Assembly: GCA_002794775.1 (NCBI GenBank)
Contig: NBAY01000053.1
Span: 242,128 to 306,127 of the forward strand
Source: Porodaedalea pini
Lineage: Eukaryota > Basidiomycota > Agaricomycetes > Hymenochaetales > Hymenochaetaceae
Length of the DNA stretch: 64,000 nucleotides
Reading direction: 5' to 3'
Position 1 is the stretch's first letter. Every line of letters begins with the position of its first letter. The notes below the pieces were generated by a model. It made no database searches. It had not been told where the DNA came from and saw nothing but the letters and a program-made list of their open reading frames with translations. The position numbers and the translations under genes are program-made. Positions 43,201-54,678 of the stretch are shown here, piece by piece.

Positions 43201-46200
43201 CGGAGAGATGTACTATAAGCCGCATGGTATCGGGTCCTGGTACAACTTACCTCGGGATGGCGGCATCGCGTACGCACCCCAAGAGTCATGGGTGCTCAAC
43301 GAGACGATCAAAGTACGTTCCTTCGCCGGAGTTTTATTGTTTCGTACGAGTTGCTGACATTTGTTCTTGACAGGAGAACATTCTATTCGGCGAACCGTAC
43401 GATGAAGAGCGCTACAAGAAAGGTAAGGAGCAATTGACGCACAGGATATAGCTCACCTTCTGGCTAGTGCTGAAACAGTGCGCTTTGGAAAGGGATCTTG
43501 CACTATGGAAAGCTGCGGATCTTACTGAAGTCGGCGAGAAGGGTCTCACATTGAGGTATGACATTACCATCATGGGATACCTGTCCTATACTGAGTGACT
43601 GCATGTTTAGCGGCGGGCAAAAGGTTCGTTTGTGAGCTGATTACGGACAACCTTTACTCATGACTCATGCAGGCCCGAGTAACTTTGGCGCGCGCTCTTT
43701 ACTCCTCGGCTTCTATTCTCCTTCTCGATGATGTCTTAGCGGCCCTCGATGTTCACACTGCGAAATGGATAGTTGATAAAGCTCTGCAGGGCGATCTGAT
43801 TCAAGGGCGCACGGTCCTGCTTGTGACTCACAATATTGCTCTCGCTGCGCCTGTCGCTGGCCATGTCGTTGTCCTCAGCCGTCATGGGACTGTATCTGCG
43901 CAGGGTTCGGTCTCGGAAGTCCTGAAGAAGGACTCGCGCCTTCGTGCCCAAGTCGAGAAGGAGCGTGAGGAAGTCGAAGAGGATATCGAGAACAAGCTGA
44001 ATGAAGACAGGATGGATAAGGATGCGGATGCAGAAGGCACAAAGAAAGCTGCAGGAAAGCTAATTGTGGCAGAAGAAAAGGCCATGGGCCGAGTCGAGAT
44101 GGCAGCAATCTTGCTGTACCTTGCTAGTGTCGGCGGGCCCCTAATCTGGACGCTGATACTGGGTTCAAGATTGCTTCAGATGCTGATCCAGATATCTCAG
44201 ACGTGGTTTATGGGCTACTGGTCCAATCAATACGAGGCGCGTCCTGCTTCACAGGTGCTGGCACTGAAGTGAGTGCCCTGTTGCTTGTAGATATGCTCTT
44301 CTCAACGTCACTTGTCAAGATATCTATACCTCTTTGCGCTCTTAAACTTGACGGGTTTCCTGACTGATCTGGCGTCGCAAGTGCTTTGGATTTTTAGATC
44401 TGTGAGAGCGTCGAAGATCATCCATTCGCGTCTGTTGCAAAGCATCTTCACGTCGTCGTTCAGGTTAGTCACGCTCCAACGCGATTTTCCTCTTACCTCA
44501 TTTTTTATCTGTCTAGGTGGCTAGATCTTACACCTGTCGGTCGAATCATTACAAGGTACGTGTTGCAAAGTTAAGAATAGTACAAGTGTTTCGACTGATC
44601 GCGAGGTAAGATGTACGCAGGACATGAGTACCATCGATGAGCAGCTAGGGCACATGATGAGTCCGTTCATGTCCATCAGCATCAATCTTGTCTGCCTCTT
44701 TGTCTCGTCTGTCATTATGGCAGGCTGGTATGCATTTATTTCGGGGCTTATTGTCACCGTCATGGGTGCATCACTAGGATTGGTCTACTTGAAGTGCCAA
44801 ATGTGTATTAGACGAGAAATGAGGTAAGTTTTCAGAAACCCCTTGTAAGCCGGCACCATTTGAGGCATCATTCTTATTATGGGATGCAGTAACGCCAAGG
44901 CACCGGTCATGAGTCAAGTCGGAACAGCTTTAGCAGGTCTACGTGAGTCCCATCTTGTGACGTTATTTGAAATACGTTGATCCTTTTAATTATCACAAAG
45001 CGTCTATCAGAGCATACGATGCACAGAAGATATTTGATACTGAGCTTCGTAAGCGCATCGACCTGTATGCACGCACCTCGTATTGTACCTACGATATCAG
45101 CCGGTGGGTGTCAATACGAATGGACAGCCTCGGAGCGATATTTGCAGGTGTCGTAGCAGCGTATCTTGTCTACGGAGGCCGAGTGGAGGCAGGCTATGCC
45201 GGGTTCACACTGTCCGTCGTCTTGGCGTTTTCACGCCTCATTTTACTCTGGGTTAGGTTATATTACATCCTAGAAGTCCAAGGTGCGCTATGCTTTTCGC
45301 TTCATCTGAGTGGTATTGTTTGAAATAACCTGCCTCTCCTGTTTAGCTAACAGGTTCGAGTTCCATGCACCGTCCAGAGCGCCCGGGTGACTAATGATTT
45401 ACATGACCATAGCTTGGAGAGGATGCTTGAATTCATGCGTATCGATCACGAGCCAGTGTCAAGCGAAAGCGGAAAGCCACCGGCATACTGGCCATCCAGT
45501 GGAGAGTTGCGCGTCGAGAAGCTTTCAGCAAGGTACTCAGATGGTGAACTGCATGTTTCATTACTTATTGCGTGCGATGCTCACACGTACTCTTCCTCTA
45601 GATTCACCTACCATACTTCAAGGCATCTCGTTTGTTGTGAATTCTGGAGAACGAGTCGGCGTAGGTGAGTCAGATCGACTGTCATGTCCCTTAAAAACTA
45701 TAAGTTGGTAACTGTTCTCTATGTAACAGTCGGCCGGACTGGAGCAGGTATATACATCGCCTTTGCGTTTCCCCAACGCGTCTACTGATCTCATGTGTAG
45801 GCAAATCTAGTATCGCCCTGGCTTTGCTGCGAGCAATCAAGACAGATGGGAAGATCTACTACGATGGCCTGGCGACTGATGAGATAAACCTCGACGCCGT
45901 GCGCGCGAATATCACACTCATCCCGCAGCAACCAGAGCTCATCCACGGGACGCTGCGTGAAAACCTCGACCCTTTTGGGCAACACGGCGATGCGACACTC
46001 AACGGTGCATTGAATGCTGCGGGCTTCTTCAGCATCAAAGACTTAGCTACAAACCAGCAGCCCGCGGTTGCCGAACAGAGCAATGGTTCTTCAGCAATGC
46101 AAGATATTCTAGAGTTGGAGCACGGCACGAAGATCGGACTCGATACGATGGTGGAAAGCGGCGGAAGCAACTTTTCGCTCGGACAACGCCAGATTATCGC

Positions 46201-46639
46201 CCTTGCACGTGCCATCGTCCGGAGGAGCAAGCTACTGATTCTTGATGAGGCTACAGCTGCTATCGGTAAGTCTATCTACTCCTACTGTTCCAGATATTAG
46301 GCTAACGCCTTGTTGTAATAGATTACGATACGGATACCGCGATTCAGAAGACGTTACGCACGGAGTTTAGTAAGGATACTACGCTGATCACCATCGCGCA
46401 TCGTCTGCAGACGATCATCGACTACGATAAAATTGTAAGCTCAGATTGTTCATCAAATTTGGTATCTGAGCTTACCTTTCTTTTTTCCTGGAAAGATGGT
46501 CCTCGATGCCGGTCAGCTGGTCGAGTTTGACAGCCCACAAATTCTGTTGGAGAAAGAGAATGGATTCTTCAGGGCGTTGGTGGATGAAAGTGACGATCGG
46601 GAGGCTCTAATGAGGCTTGCGGGAGGAAATGCTATTTGA
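40271..46639 (+). CDS. ABCC-type (MRP-like) ABC transporter, gene 1 of a tandem triplet
   Basis: Twenty-nine exons splice by hand to about 1581 residues, all phases consistent. Layout is TMD0-TMD1-NBD1-TMD2-NBD2. NBD1: Walker A Gly-Pro-Thr-Ala-Ser-Gly-Lys (about 724-731), Q-loop Ala-Pro-Gln-Glu, signature Ser-Gly-Gly-Gln-Lys (about 822-826), Walker B Leu-Leu-Leu-Asp-Asp with Asp instead of catalytic Glu, as known for ABCC NBD1. NBD2: Gly-Arg-Thr-Gly-Ala-Gly-Lys-Ser (about 1337-1344), Phe-Ser-Leu-Gly-Gln-Arg-Gln (about 1463), Leu-Asp-Glu-Ala-Thr and His in Ile-Ala-His-Arg. It should export conjugates or drugs across plasma or vacuolar membrane by ATP hydrolysis; substrate unknown. First donor (GTGCGG, 40613) is weak. 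Very small exons: 43611-43623, 45347-45353, 45730-45747. Confidence 0.88.
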
Positions 46640-47569
46640 TATGCTGTCTCACGTTGATCATTCCACCTCATCCGTCCCTTCATACGGTCTAGTTCACTGT
46701 ATTCATCGCCAGTTCTCGAGAAAACGGGTTGCTTTTCGACAAAAGCAGACCCACGACAACGGTTCATCTTTCACTCTTTTTGAGAAGTAGTTTCGGTAGA
46801 GATTCGAATGTGTGCACGCTATATGTACCATGATTGCACCTCGATGTAGGCACAGTAACCAAGAGCAACCTACACGTGCGACGGGCCTGAGGCTTGAGAT
46901 ACCATGAACAGCAATCGAAAGGATAACTTCCGCACCTCCATGAATGCATAGTTTCGCGCTTTCTTGTATTCATCATCTTCGGTGAGCCGGAGACGTCGAG
47001 AGGTAGCACGTAACATTTTGGCCCGCAACGACAGGTCTAGTCTGTGCTCATTAGGAACATTACGTATATTCGAGCGGCATCCGACTCGGAGAGCATGATT
47101 GAAATCTGATTTGAGCGCTAGTGGAGAATACTGTGTTAAGAAAGTTGCCGAACAGGGCCTTAGAACGTGCTTGTTTCACGTGACCTGCTTAATTGCACAT
47201 GTCTCCCTGCGACTTGAAGTTCTGTAGCGTTGCAACATCTAGTTCAAAGCGTGTTCAAGGACATTAGTAGTAGTACACTATGCTGCCGTCTGAGTATTGC
47301 TGCCAAAGCTCACATCACCGCCGAAACGCGTCCATTCTTTCGCCATCAAAATTTGTGCCAATCAGCGCACAAGCTGTTATCTTTCGTCGTCTTCACAGTA
47401 AAAAGGCCTTTTCGTGCCATGTGCAACCTCCGAAGACGCCTTAGGTGACTCCGTCGTGTCGGCTCCGCGCTGGGATATCTATACGTTCGCGACATTGAGG
47501 TAGGCGCGCTCCCAGCTCGTGCTCCTGCCGTCGTTGAGTAGCGACCTGTGCTGTTCTGGAAAACTGACC
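46640..47569. promoter_or_regulatory. Intergenic region and promoter of ABC gene 2
   Basis: No gene seen. CCAATCAGC at 47358-47366 and, about 45 bp later, TCGTGCCATGTGCAACCTCCG (47412 on) are shared in order with the region before ABC gene 3. They are the best candidates for conserved promoter elements. Confidence 0.45.
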
Positions 47570-50500
47570 ATGGGTGCGCAGATGCTTCGCGTCTGGACGC
47601 GTGAGGATTTACTGTACCTTCCACCTACATTCGCCGTCCTCTCAGTGGCTTACTCTGCTTTTAAATTCCTCTGGACATCTTGGTTCGAATTCAAGGGGAA
47701 GGTGATTCCTTTGTCACCAAACGGGGAGGAATCTGCTGGACTCTCGGACCAGGGAACTTTGAAGAAGCTCGACGGGGCTGCTATTCTATGGTTCAGGTTC
47801 TTGCGACTTTTGACGGTTTTTGCGCTCCTGTCACTCGAGGCATTTGAATTGAACGTTGGACATGGACCAGGCGCTCGAGTCTTTCAGATGCCATTTTTTG
47901 TACGTCGATCTTATTGTTATCATTCAATGCATCTTAATTTACTCTCGGAAGGTCTATACATCTGCCCTTGGTATTATCTCAATAATTGCGCCGCCTCGGT
48001 GGAGAGATGTTGTGTCTTTACAATTGGCCCTCCTCCTTTTCGTAGATCTCTTGGTTTATTTCGTCCTTGATGTGTGGCCGTACGCGATGCTGTCTCCGAC
48101 GCCCTTTGATCCTCCAGCGGAATCTGCGACTTGGGTTCGTCTCACTCTCCTCACGGCTGGCGGACTCGTCATTCCTCTGGTGATGCCGCGCCCCTTCCGT
48201 CCCTCCGTGCCCGACGAAGAGCCAAGTGGATCGGAGACAGCAAGTCTGTTCTCGCGTTACTCTTACTCATATCTCGATGGCATCGTGTTCTATGCTTACC
48301 GCGTTCCTGACGTCACTGTCAAGGATATGCCACAGGTCCCGGAGCCAGGGAAGATCGAAGCACTTGGAAAGCGCGCGTTGGTTGCGCTAGATCCTGTGCA
48401 AGCAGGAAAGCGACACATCATCTGGGGTGTACTGCGTGTATGGGTAAAGGATTATGTTCTTATGACACTCTTCATCTGCATGTACTCCCTCGCGGAGTTT
48501 GCTGGCCCATATGGCATGCGGAACCTTCTCGCGTAAATATTCGTTCTTGAAAGAAATCTTGGACATTGTTTGATGTCTGCGTCTTTCACAGTTACTTGGA
48601 GACTGGCGTCCCATCGTATGGCCTGCGTCCATGGGTTTGGATCCTCATGCTCATTATTGGACCTGTCATTTCGGCATCCTTCTACACGCAGTTCCTATAC
48701 ATCAGCGTTAGTCTTTGTTTTAGTCTGCTACCGTATCTTTGCTAAGCATTGTTTTGAGCACAGACGCGCGTGATCGTAGAGAATGCGAGTGTCCTCACGT
48801 ACCTTGTCTTTCATCATGCACTGCGCATTCGGTTGAAGAGCGACTCGCTGGACTCTGGCGCAGAAAAGAGCAAGGCGGACGATCAGTCAAAATCAGTGGA
48901 TGAAAGCACGCAGGCAACCGCAACGCCCGCGACGATGGATTCGTATTCGGCTGGCTCCGAGGAAGCTACCGAAGGCGATGCAGTGACGACAGCGACAGCA
49001 GGAAGTGATGCAGATTTGAAGCCGACTCCCGAGAGTGGACACTCGCAAGAAAAGACGGGCCATCTTGTTGGCAAGATTAACAACCTCATCTCTTCGGACC
49101 TTACGGCTGTGGGTAATTTACATTTCATCGTCTTTATCCGTGAGTCAAGCTCTCGTGCACAATGAGCCCCTTCAACAAAGTATGAATATTGTTGTTGTCT
49201 CCTATTTGTTTTTCATAGCTGGCGCCATTCTGCAACTGATAGTTTCTATCGTCTTCTTGTATAACCTGGTCGGATGGAGGTGGGTACTCACTGAGGACGC
49301 GTTGCTGGATCTCCTCATTCTGACGGGTCACCGGCAGTGCTTTTGTGGGTTTAGCTGTGATGCTGGTCTGCCTCCCTGTTCCGGTTTATCTCGGTCAGCG
49401 CATGGCAAACGTGCAGAAGAGCAAAATGGAATCCGTAAGCATTCATAAAATCTCCATCTTTGGAAGAGAGGCTTATATCTGGATGTTCATCAGACTGACA
49501 AACGCGTACAATCCGTATCGGAAGGTTCACTCTTTCTTAAAATACCCTAGTTGCATATGCTGAAGATATCCATCACCTGCAGCATTGGGAGTCCTCAGGA
49601 TGATCAAGCTCTTCGGTTGGGAGCCGTACATGCTCACTCAGCTCGCGCTTCGCCGTGATGAAGAACTCGCAAAGTTGCGACGTTTCCGGTTGCTCAATAC
49701 AGCAATGGACACCGTGAATCAAATACTCCCCCTTCTTTCCAAAATCACTGTGATCTCGATATACGTACGTTTCCGAGTTTCTACTTGTATAACTGGGGAT
49801 TCCAGATGCTGAGAGGCCGACATCTTCGCGTAGACTCTTGCTTCGAATGGCGAACTATTAGCGTCCCGAATATTCGCAGCGCTTATGGTTCGTTAAGGAA
49901 ATGACACGCAAGCTCAAGCCCTGATTCATTTCTTTAGATTTTCAGCATGATGGAGGAGCAGCTGTACACGCTAATGTCCATCATTCCGAGCCTTCTTCAA
50001 TGTACGCTAGATTCTCGGCCAGGTCCCTCATTTCAATATTTCATTACTGACATCACCTTCTCTTCCAAACCGCAGCCAAAGTGTCGTGCGACCGTTATAC
50101 ACGATTTTTGAACTCGGTATGTCTTAGTCCTTCGATTACGTACCTAGATGACCAAAGCTCGTGTTCCTGAACAGACCGAGCTTCTCAGTGAGGGAAATGC
50201 TCCAATTATAGACACAGAAAACAGCGGGTCTTCAGAAGTAGTCACTCCAGGGCAACCTGGACAGGACGTCATAGGCTTCAAACAATGCACGTTCTCGTGG
50301 GACTCGTTCAGCAGGCATGGGGTTTCAGCACCGCCGAAGCACGATACGCGCAAGCAATTCAGCCTTCGTTTCGATGACGAGTTGACCTTCAAGACCGGTC
50401 AGATCAACATCATTGTTGGGCCAACTGCGTCAGGCAAGGTGCGTAAAGTGACATCGCTTGCAATTTGTCTTCTAATAGCAGGTGTTGTTCCAGACCTCGG

Positions 50501-53500
50501 TTCTCATGGCGCTTCTCGGCGAGATGTACTACAAGCCGAACGGCATCGGGTCCTGGTACAACTTACCTCGGCATGAAGGGATCGCGTACGCTCCACAAGA
50601 GTCATGGGTACTTAATGAGACCATAAAGGTGCGTTTTATATTGGACTATTCGGAGACATCGACTCAACTGCTGATGTTCGCGTCCACGATAGGAGAACAT
50701 CTTGTTTGGCGAGCCATATGATGGGGAGCGTTACAAGAAAGGTAGGACAGCAAAGTGACGGCAGGACATAGCTCAACTTTCTTGTTTAGTGCTGGAACAG
50801 TGTGCTCTTGAGAAGGACCTGCATCTATGGGAAGCTGGAGACCTTACTGAAGTTGGTGAGAAGGGTCTCACATTAAGGTACGTCGCTCTTTTTATGAGAT
50901 GTCAGTCCGATGCTGAGGAGCTGCACGCTCAGTGGGGGCCAAAAGGTTTGCTTGTGAAGCGTTTGCTATTCGCTTTTACTCATAATCCATGCAGGCTCGG
51001 GTGACATTGGCGCGGGCCCTATATTCCTCGGCTTCTATTCTCCTTCTCGATGATGTCTTAGCGGCCCTCGACGTCCACACCGCGAAATGGATAGTCGATA
51101 AAGCTCTGCAAGGCGATCTGATTCAAGGGCGCACGGTCCTGCTTGTGACTCACAATATTGCTCTCGCTGCGCCTGTCGCTGGCCATGTCGTTGTCCTCAG
51201 CCGTCATGGGACTGTATCTGCGCAGGGTTCGGTCTCGGAAGTCCTGAAGAAGGACTCGCGCCTTCGTGCCCAAGTCGAGAAGGAGCGTGAGGAAGTCGAA
51301 GAGGATATCGAGAACAAGCTGAATGAAGACAGGATGGATAAGGATGCGGATGCAGAAGGCACAAAGAAAGCTGCAGGAAAGCTAATTGTGGCAGAAGAAA
51401 AGGCCATGGGCCGAGTCGAGATGGCAGCAGTTGTGCTCTACGTTGCCAGCGTGGGTGGGCCTTTAGTGTGGGCGCTAATAGTGGGATCACGGTTGCTCGG
51501 CACGGCAATCATGATATCTCAGACATGGTTCATGGGCTATTGGTCCAACCAGTACGAAACGCGCCCGGCTTCGGAAGTGCCGGTGCTGAAGTAAGTACCT
51601 TTTGTTTTATGCTGTCTCTGAGTTCGCTAATGCTGCGAGTGAAGGTACATAATCCTTTTCGCGTTCGCAAATGTGTCGGGATCCCTAACCGATTTCGTGT
51701 CGCAATTGCTTTGGGTTTTCAGGACTATGAGAGGATCGAAAATCATCCATTCTCGTTTGCTTCAAAGCGTCTTCACGTCCTCGTTCAGGTAAATCGTGTT
51801 TCGATCGGAGTTTCTCTATTTGGCTTTATCAAACTGTTCTTAGGTGGCTAGACATCACACCTGTTGGCCGGATTGTTACGAGGTACATCCAGAACTGTAT
51901 TACTCAATGTCCATTGCACCTGACTATGAGGCAAGATGCACGCAGGATATGAGTACTATAGACGAACAGCTCGGCCAGATGGCGAACATATTCCTGTCTC
52001 TAACGCTCAATCTCATCTGTCTCTTTTTCTCGTCGGTGCTTATGGCAGGCTGGTATGCGCTCATTTCCGGCCTTCTTGTCGCTGTTATGGGTATCTCGCT
52101 GGGGCGGGTTTACCTAAAGTGTCAAATGTGCACCAGGCGAGAAATGAGGTAAGCCTTCGTGCCTTCGTGTCAGTTATAGTATTGAATGTCTTGCATCTTT
52201 GCTTTCCGAAAAAGCAACGCGAAAGCACCGGTCATGACCCAAGTCGGGACGGCCTTAGCAGGTCTTCGTAAGTCAATCTTTCCAAACACTAGTAAATACC
52301 TCCTGAACTACTGTACCCGAACAGCTTCAATCAGAGCGTACAACGCTCAGGGAATCTTCTATGGCGAGCTCAAGAAGCGCATCGACCTTCTCGCGCGCAC
52401 CTCATACTGCTTCTACGACATCAACCGGTGGGTGTCGATCCGAGTGGATAGCCTCGGGGCGATCTTTTCAGGTGTTGTAGCAGCGTATCTCGTCTATGGC
52501 GGCCGCGTTCCGGCGGGCTATGCTGGATTTACGCTGTCTGTCGTCTTGGCGTTTTCCCGCCAAATTTTGTATTGGGTTCGATTTTACAATCTTGTTGAGA
52601 TTCAAGGTTCGCATTTCGTTTCCGATGTCAACCCTCCCAAAGGCTTACCTTATCTTGATTTCAGCCAATAGGTACGAGCACTCGGTAATCTGAGTAGCAC
52701 AGATAATATGTAACTCATGTTTCCATAGTTTGGAGAGGATGCTCGAGTTCATGCGCATCGAGCACGAGCCGGGATCAAGCGAAAGCGGAAAGCCGCCGGC
52801 ATACTGGCCAGCCAGTGGAGAGCTACGCGTCGAGAAGCTTTCGGCCAGGTACTCAGACGGTGAACTCGGCCTTTTATTACCTGTCGCGTACGTGGTGCTT
52901 ACACACGATCTTCTTCTAGACTCGCCTAACGTACTTCGAGACATCTCATTCGTTGTAAAGTCCGGAGAACGGGTCGGCATAGGTGAGCTAGATTGACTGC
53001 TATGTGCTTTAATGACTGTAAATTGACGACTGCTCTCCATCTACCAGTCGGCCGGACTGGAGCAGGTATATACATCGCCTTTGCGTTTCCCCAACGTGTC
53101 TACTGACCTCGTGTATAGGCAAATCTAGTATCGCCCTGGCTCTGCTGCGAGCAATCAAAACGGATGGGAAGGTCTACTACGATGGCCTGGTGACTGATGA
53201 GATAAACCTCGACGCCGTACGCGCGAATATCACACTCATCCCGCAACAACCAGAGCTCATCCACGGGACACTGCGCGAAAATCTGGACCCATTCGGTCAG
53301 CACGACGACGCGACACTCAATGGTGCATTGAATGCTGCAGGCTTCTTCAACATCAAAGATCTGGCTACGAATCAGCAGTCCGCGGATGGTGAACAAAGCA
53401 GCAGTTCTTCGACCGTGCAAGATGGTCCTGGCTTGGATCAGAGCACAAGGATTGGGCTCGATACGATGGTAGAGAGTAGCGGAACGAACTTCTCCCTTGG

Positions 53501-53952
53501 TCAACGCCAGATCATCGCTCTTGCACGAGCTATCGTCCGGAGGAGCAAGTTGCTGATCCTTGATGAGGCCACGGCTGCTATCGGTAAGCTGTTAGACTTG
53601 GGCTACTAGCTTTCCGAATGATACGAACATTACTCTTAACAGACTATGACACGGATGCTGCAATCCAGAAGACGCTGCGTACTGAGTTCAGCAAGGATAC
53701 AACGTTGATCACCATCGCACATCGTCTGCAGACGATCATAGACTACGATAAAATTGTAAATGCCTATATCTTCGTGTTGTTAGACTTGCTTGTTCATGCT
53801 TTCCCTCCTTACAGATGGTTCTTGATGCAGGTGAACTCGTGGAGTTCGATAGCCCGAAAGACTTGTTGAAGAAGGAGGGCGGACATTTTCGTGCGCTTGT
53901 TGACGAGAGCGACGACCGGGAACTTCTCCGCAGTCTTGCTAACGAGCCATGA
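47570..53952 (+). CDS. ABCC-type ABC transporter, gene 2 of a tandem triplet
   Basis: ATG at 47570 (Met-Gly-Ala-Gln) aligns with the starts of its neighbours. Twenty-nine exons with the same boundaries as gene 1 give about 1580 residues without a stop, so it looks functional. NBD1 has Gly-Pro-Thr-Ala-Ser-Gly-Lys, Ser-Gly-Gly-Gln-Lys and Leu-Leu-Leu-Asp-Asp; NBD2 has the complete Walker A, Leu-Gly-Gln-Arg-Gln, Leu-Asp-Glu-Ala-Thr and His set, so one competent ATP site is expected, as usual for ABCC. Tiny exons are 50933-50945 (13 nt), 52665-52671 (7 nt) and 53048-53065 (18 nt). Part of NBD1 (51112-51429) is identical to gene 1 and most of NBD2 (53036-53591) is identical to gene 3, pointing to gene conversion from both sides. 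Substrate unknown. Confidence 0.9.
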
Positions 53953-54678
53953 GCTTTGCTTATTTTTGAAGTCAATTGTTTGGCTGCATGTACATCATGA
54001 TACTGTGAATATTCAATATACTGGGAATACTACGTTATTACATCTAGGACACCGTGACATGGGAAATCCACTTAATCGGTCTTAATACATCCGAGTGTAT
54101 CTTCTACAAGCTTATTTTCAATAAACTAAGTCCATGTCAAAATGACAGAGCAAGCTTAAGCTTGACTTGCTATAGCATAGAATTAGCATGAAGAGCATAT
54201 TATCTTTTTTCATCAAGTTGAAGCTAGACATACGGCGTCCAATACGTATTAGAACGGAGTTTAAAGATAAATAGGGTTTTCAGTGGACGCGGCTATTGCA
54301 CGTGATCGTCTTGACCGGCGCGCTAACTTCTATGTCTAACTCGTAGCCTCATCGACTTCAGGGCGAATGCAAGACTAAAGCGTGTCGATGGCATTTTATT
54401 GCAACTATCCAAATCTTCGTTACATACTTGAGGACATCCCATTCTGCCATCGGAGTCAACATTAATATTACCGCTTCGAGTCGGACGCGCCCATCAATCT
54501 ACCATCATACACTGTCCCAATCAGCATGCGAGCTGCCCTCGTGTCATGTGTAATCTCCGGAGTCAAACCTGACTCAATCGCACGGGCTCCGCGAAGGATT
54601 ATTGCGAGCTCTTGCGAGCTCTGAATGTTCCCAGCTCTAAGATCTTGCCTCCACCTTTGTTGAGTAGCGCTAGAAGAA
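53953..54678. promoter_or_regulatory. Intergenic region and promoter of ABC gene 3
   Basis: No gene seen. CCAATCAGC at 54517-54525 followed by CTCGTGTCATGTGTAATCTCCG (from 54538) matches the block upstream of gene 2; the ATG is about 155 bp further on. Confidence 0.45.
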
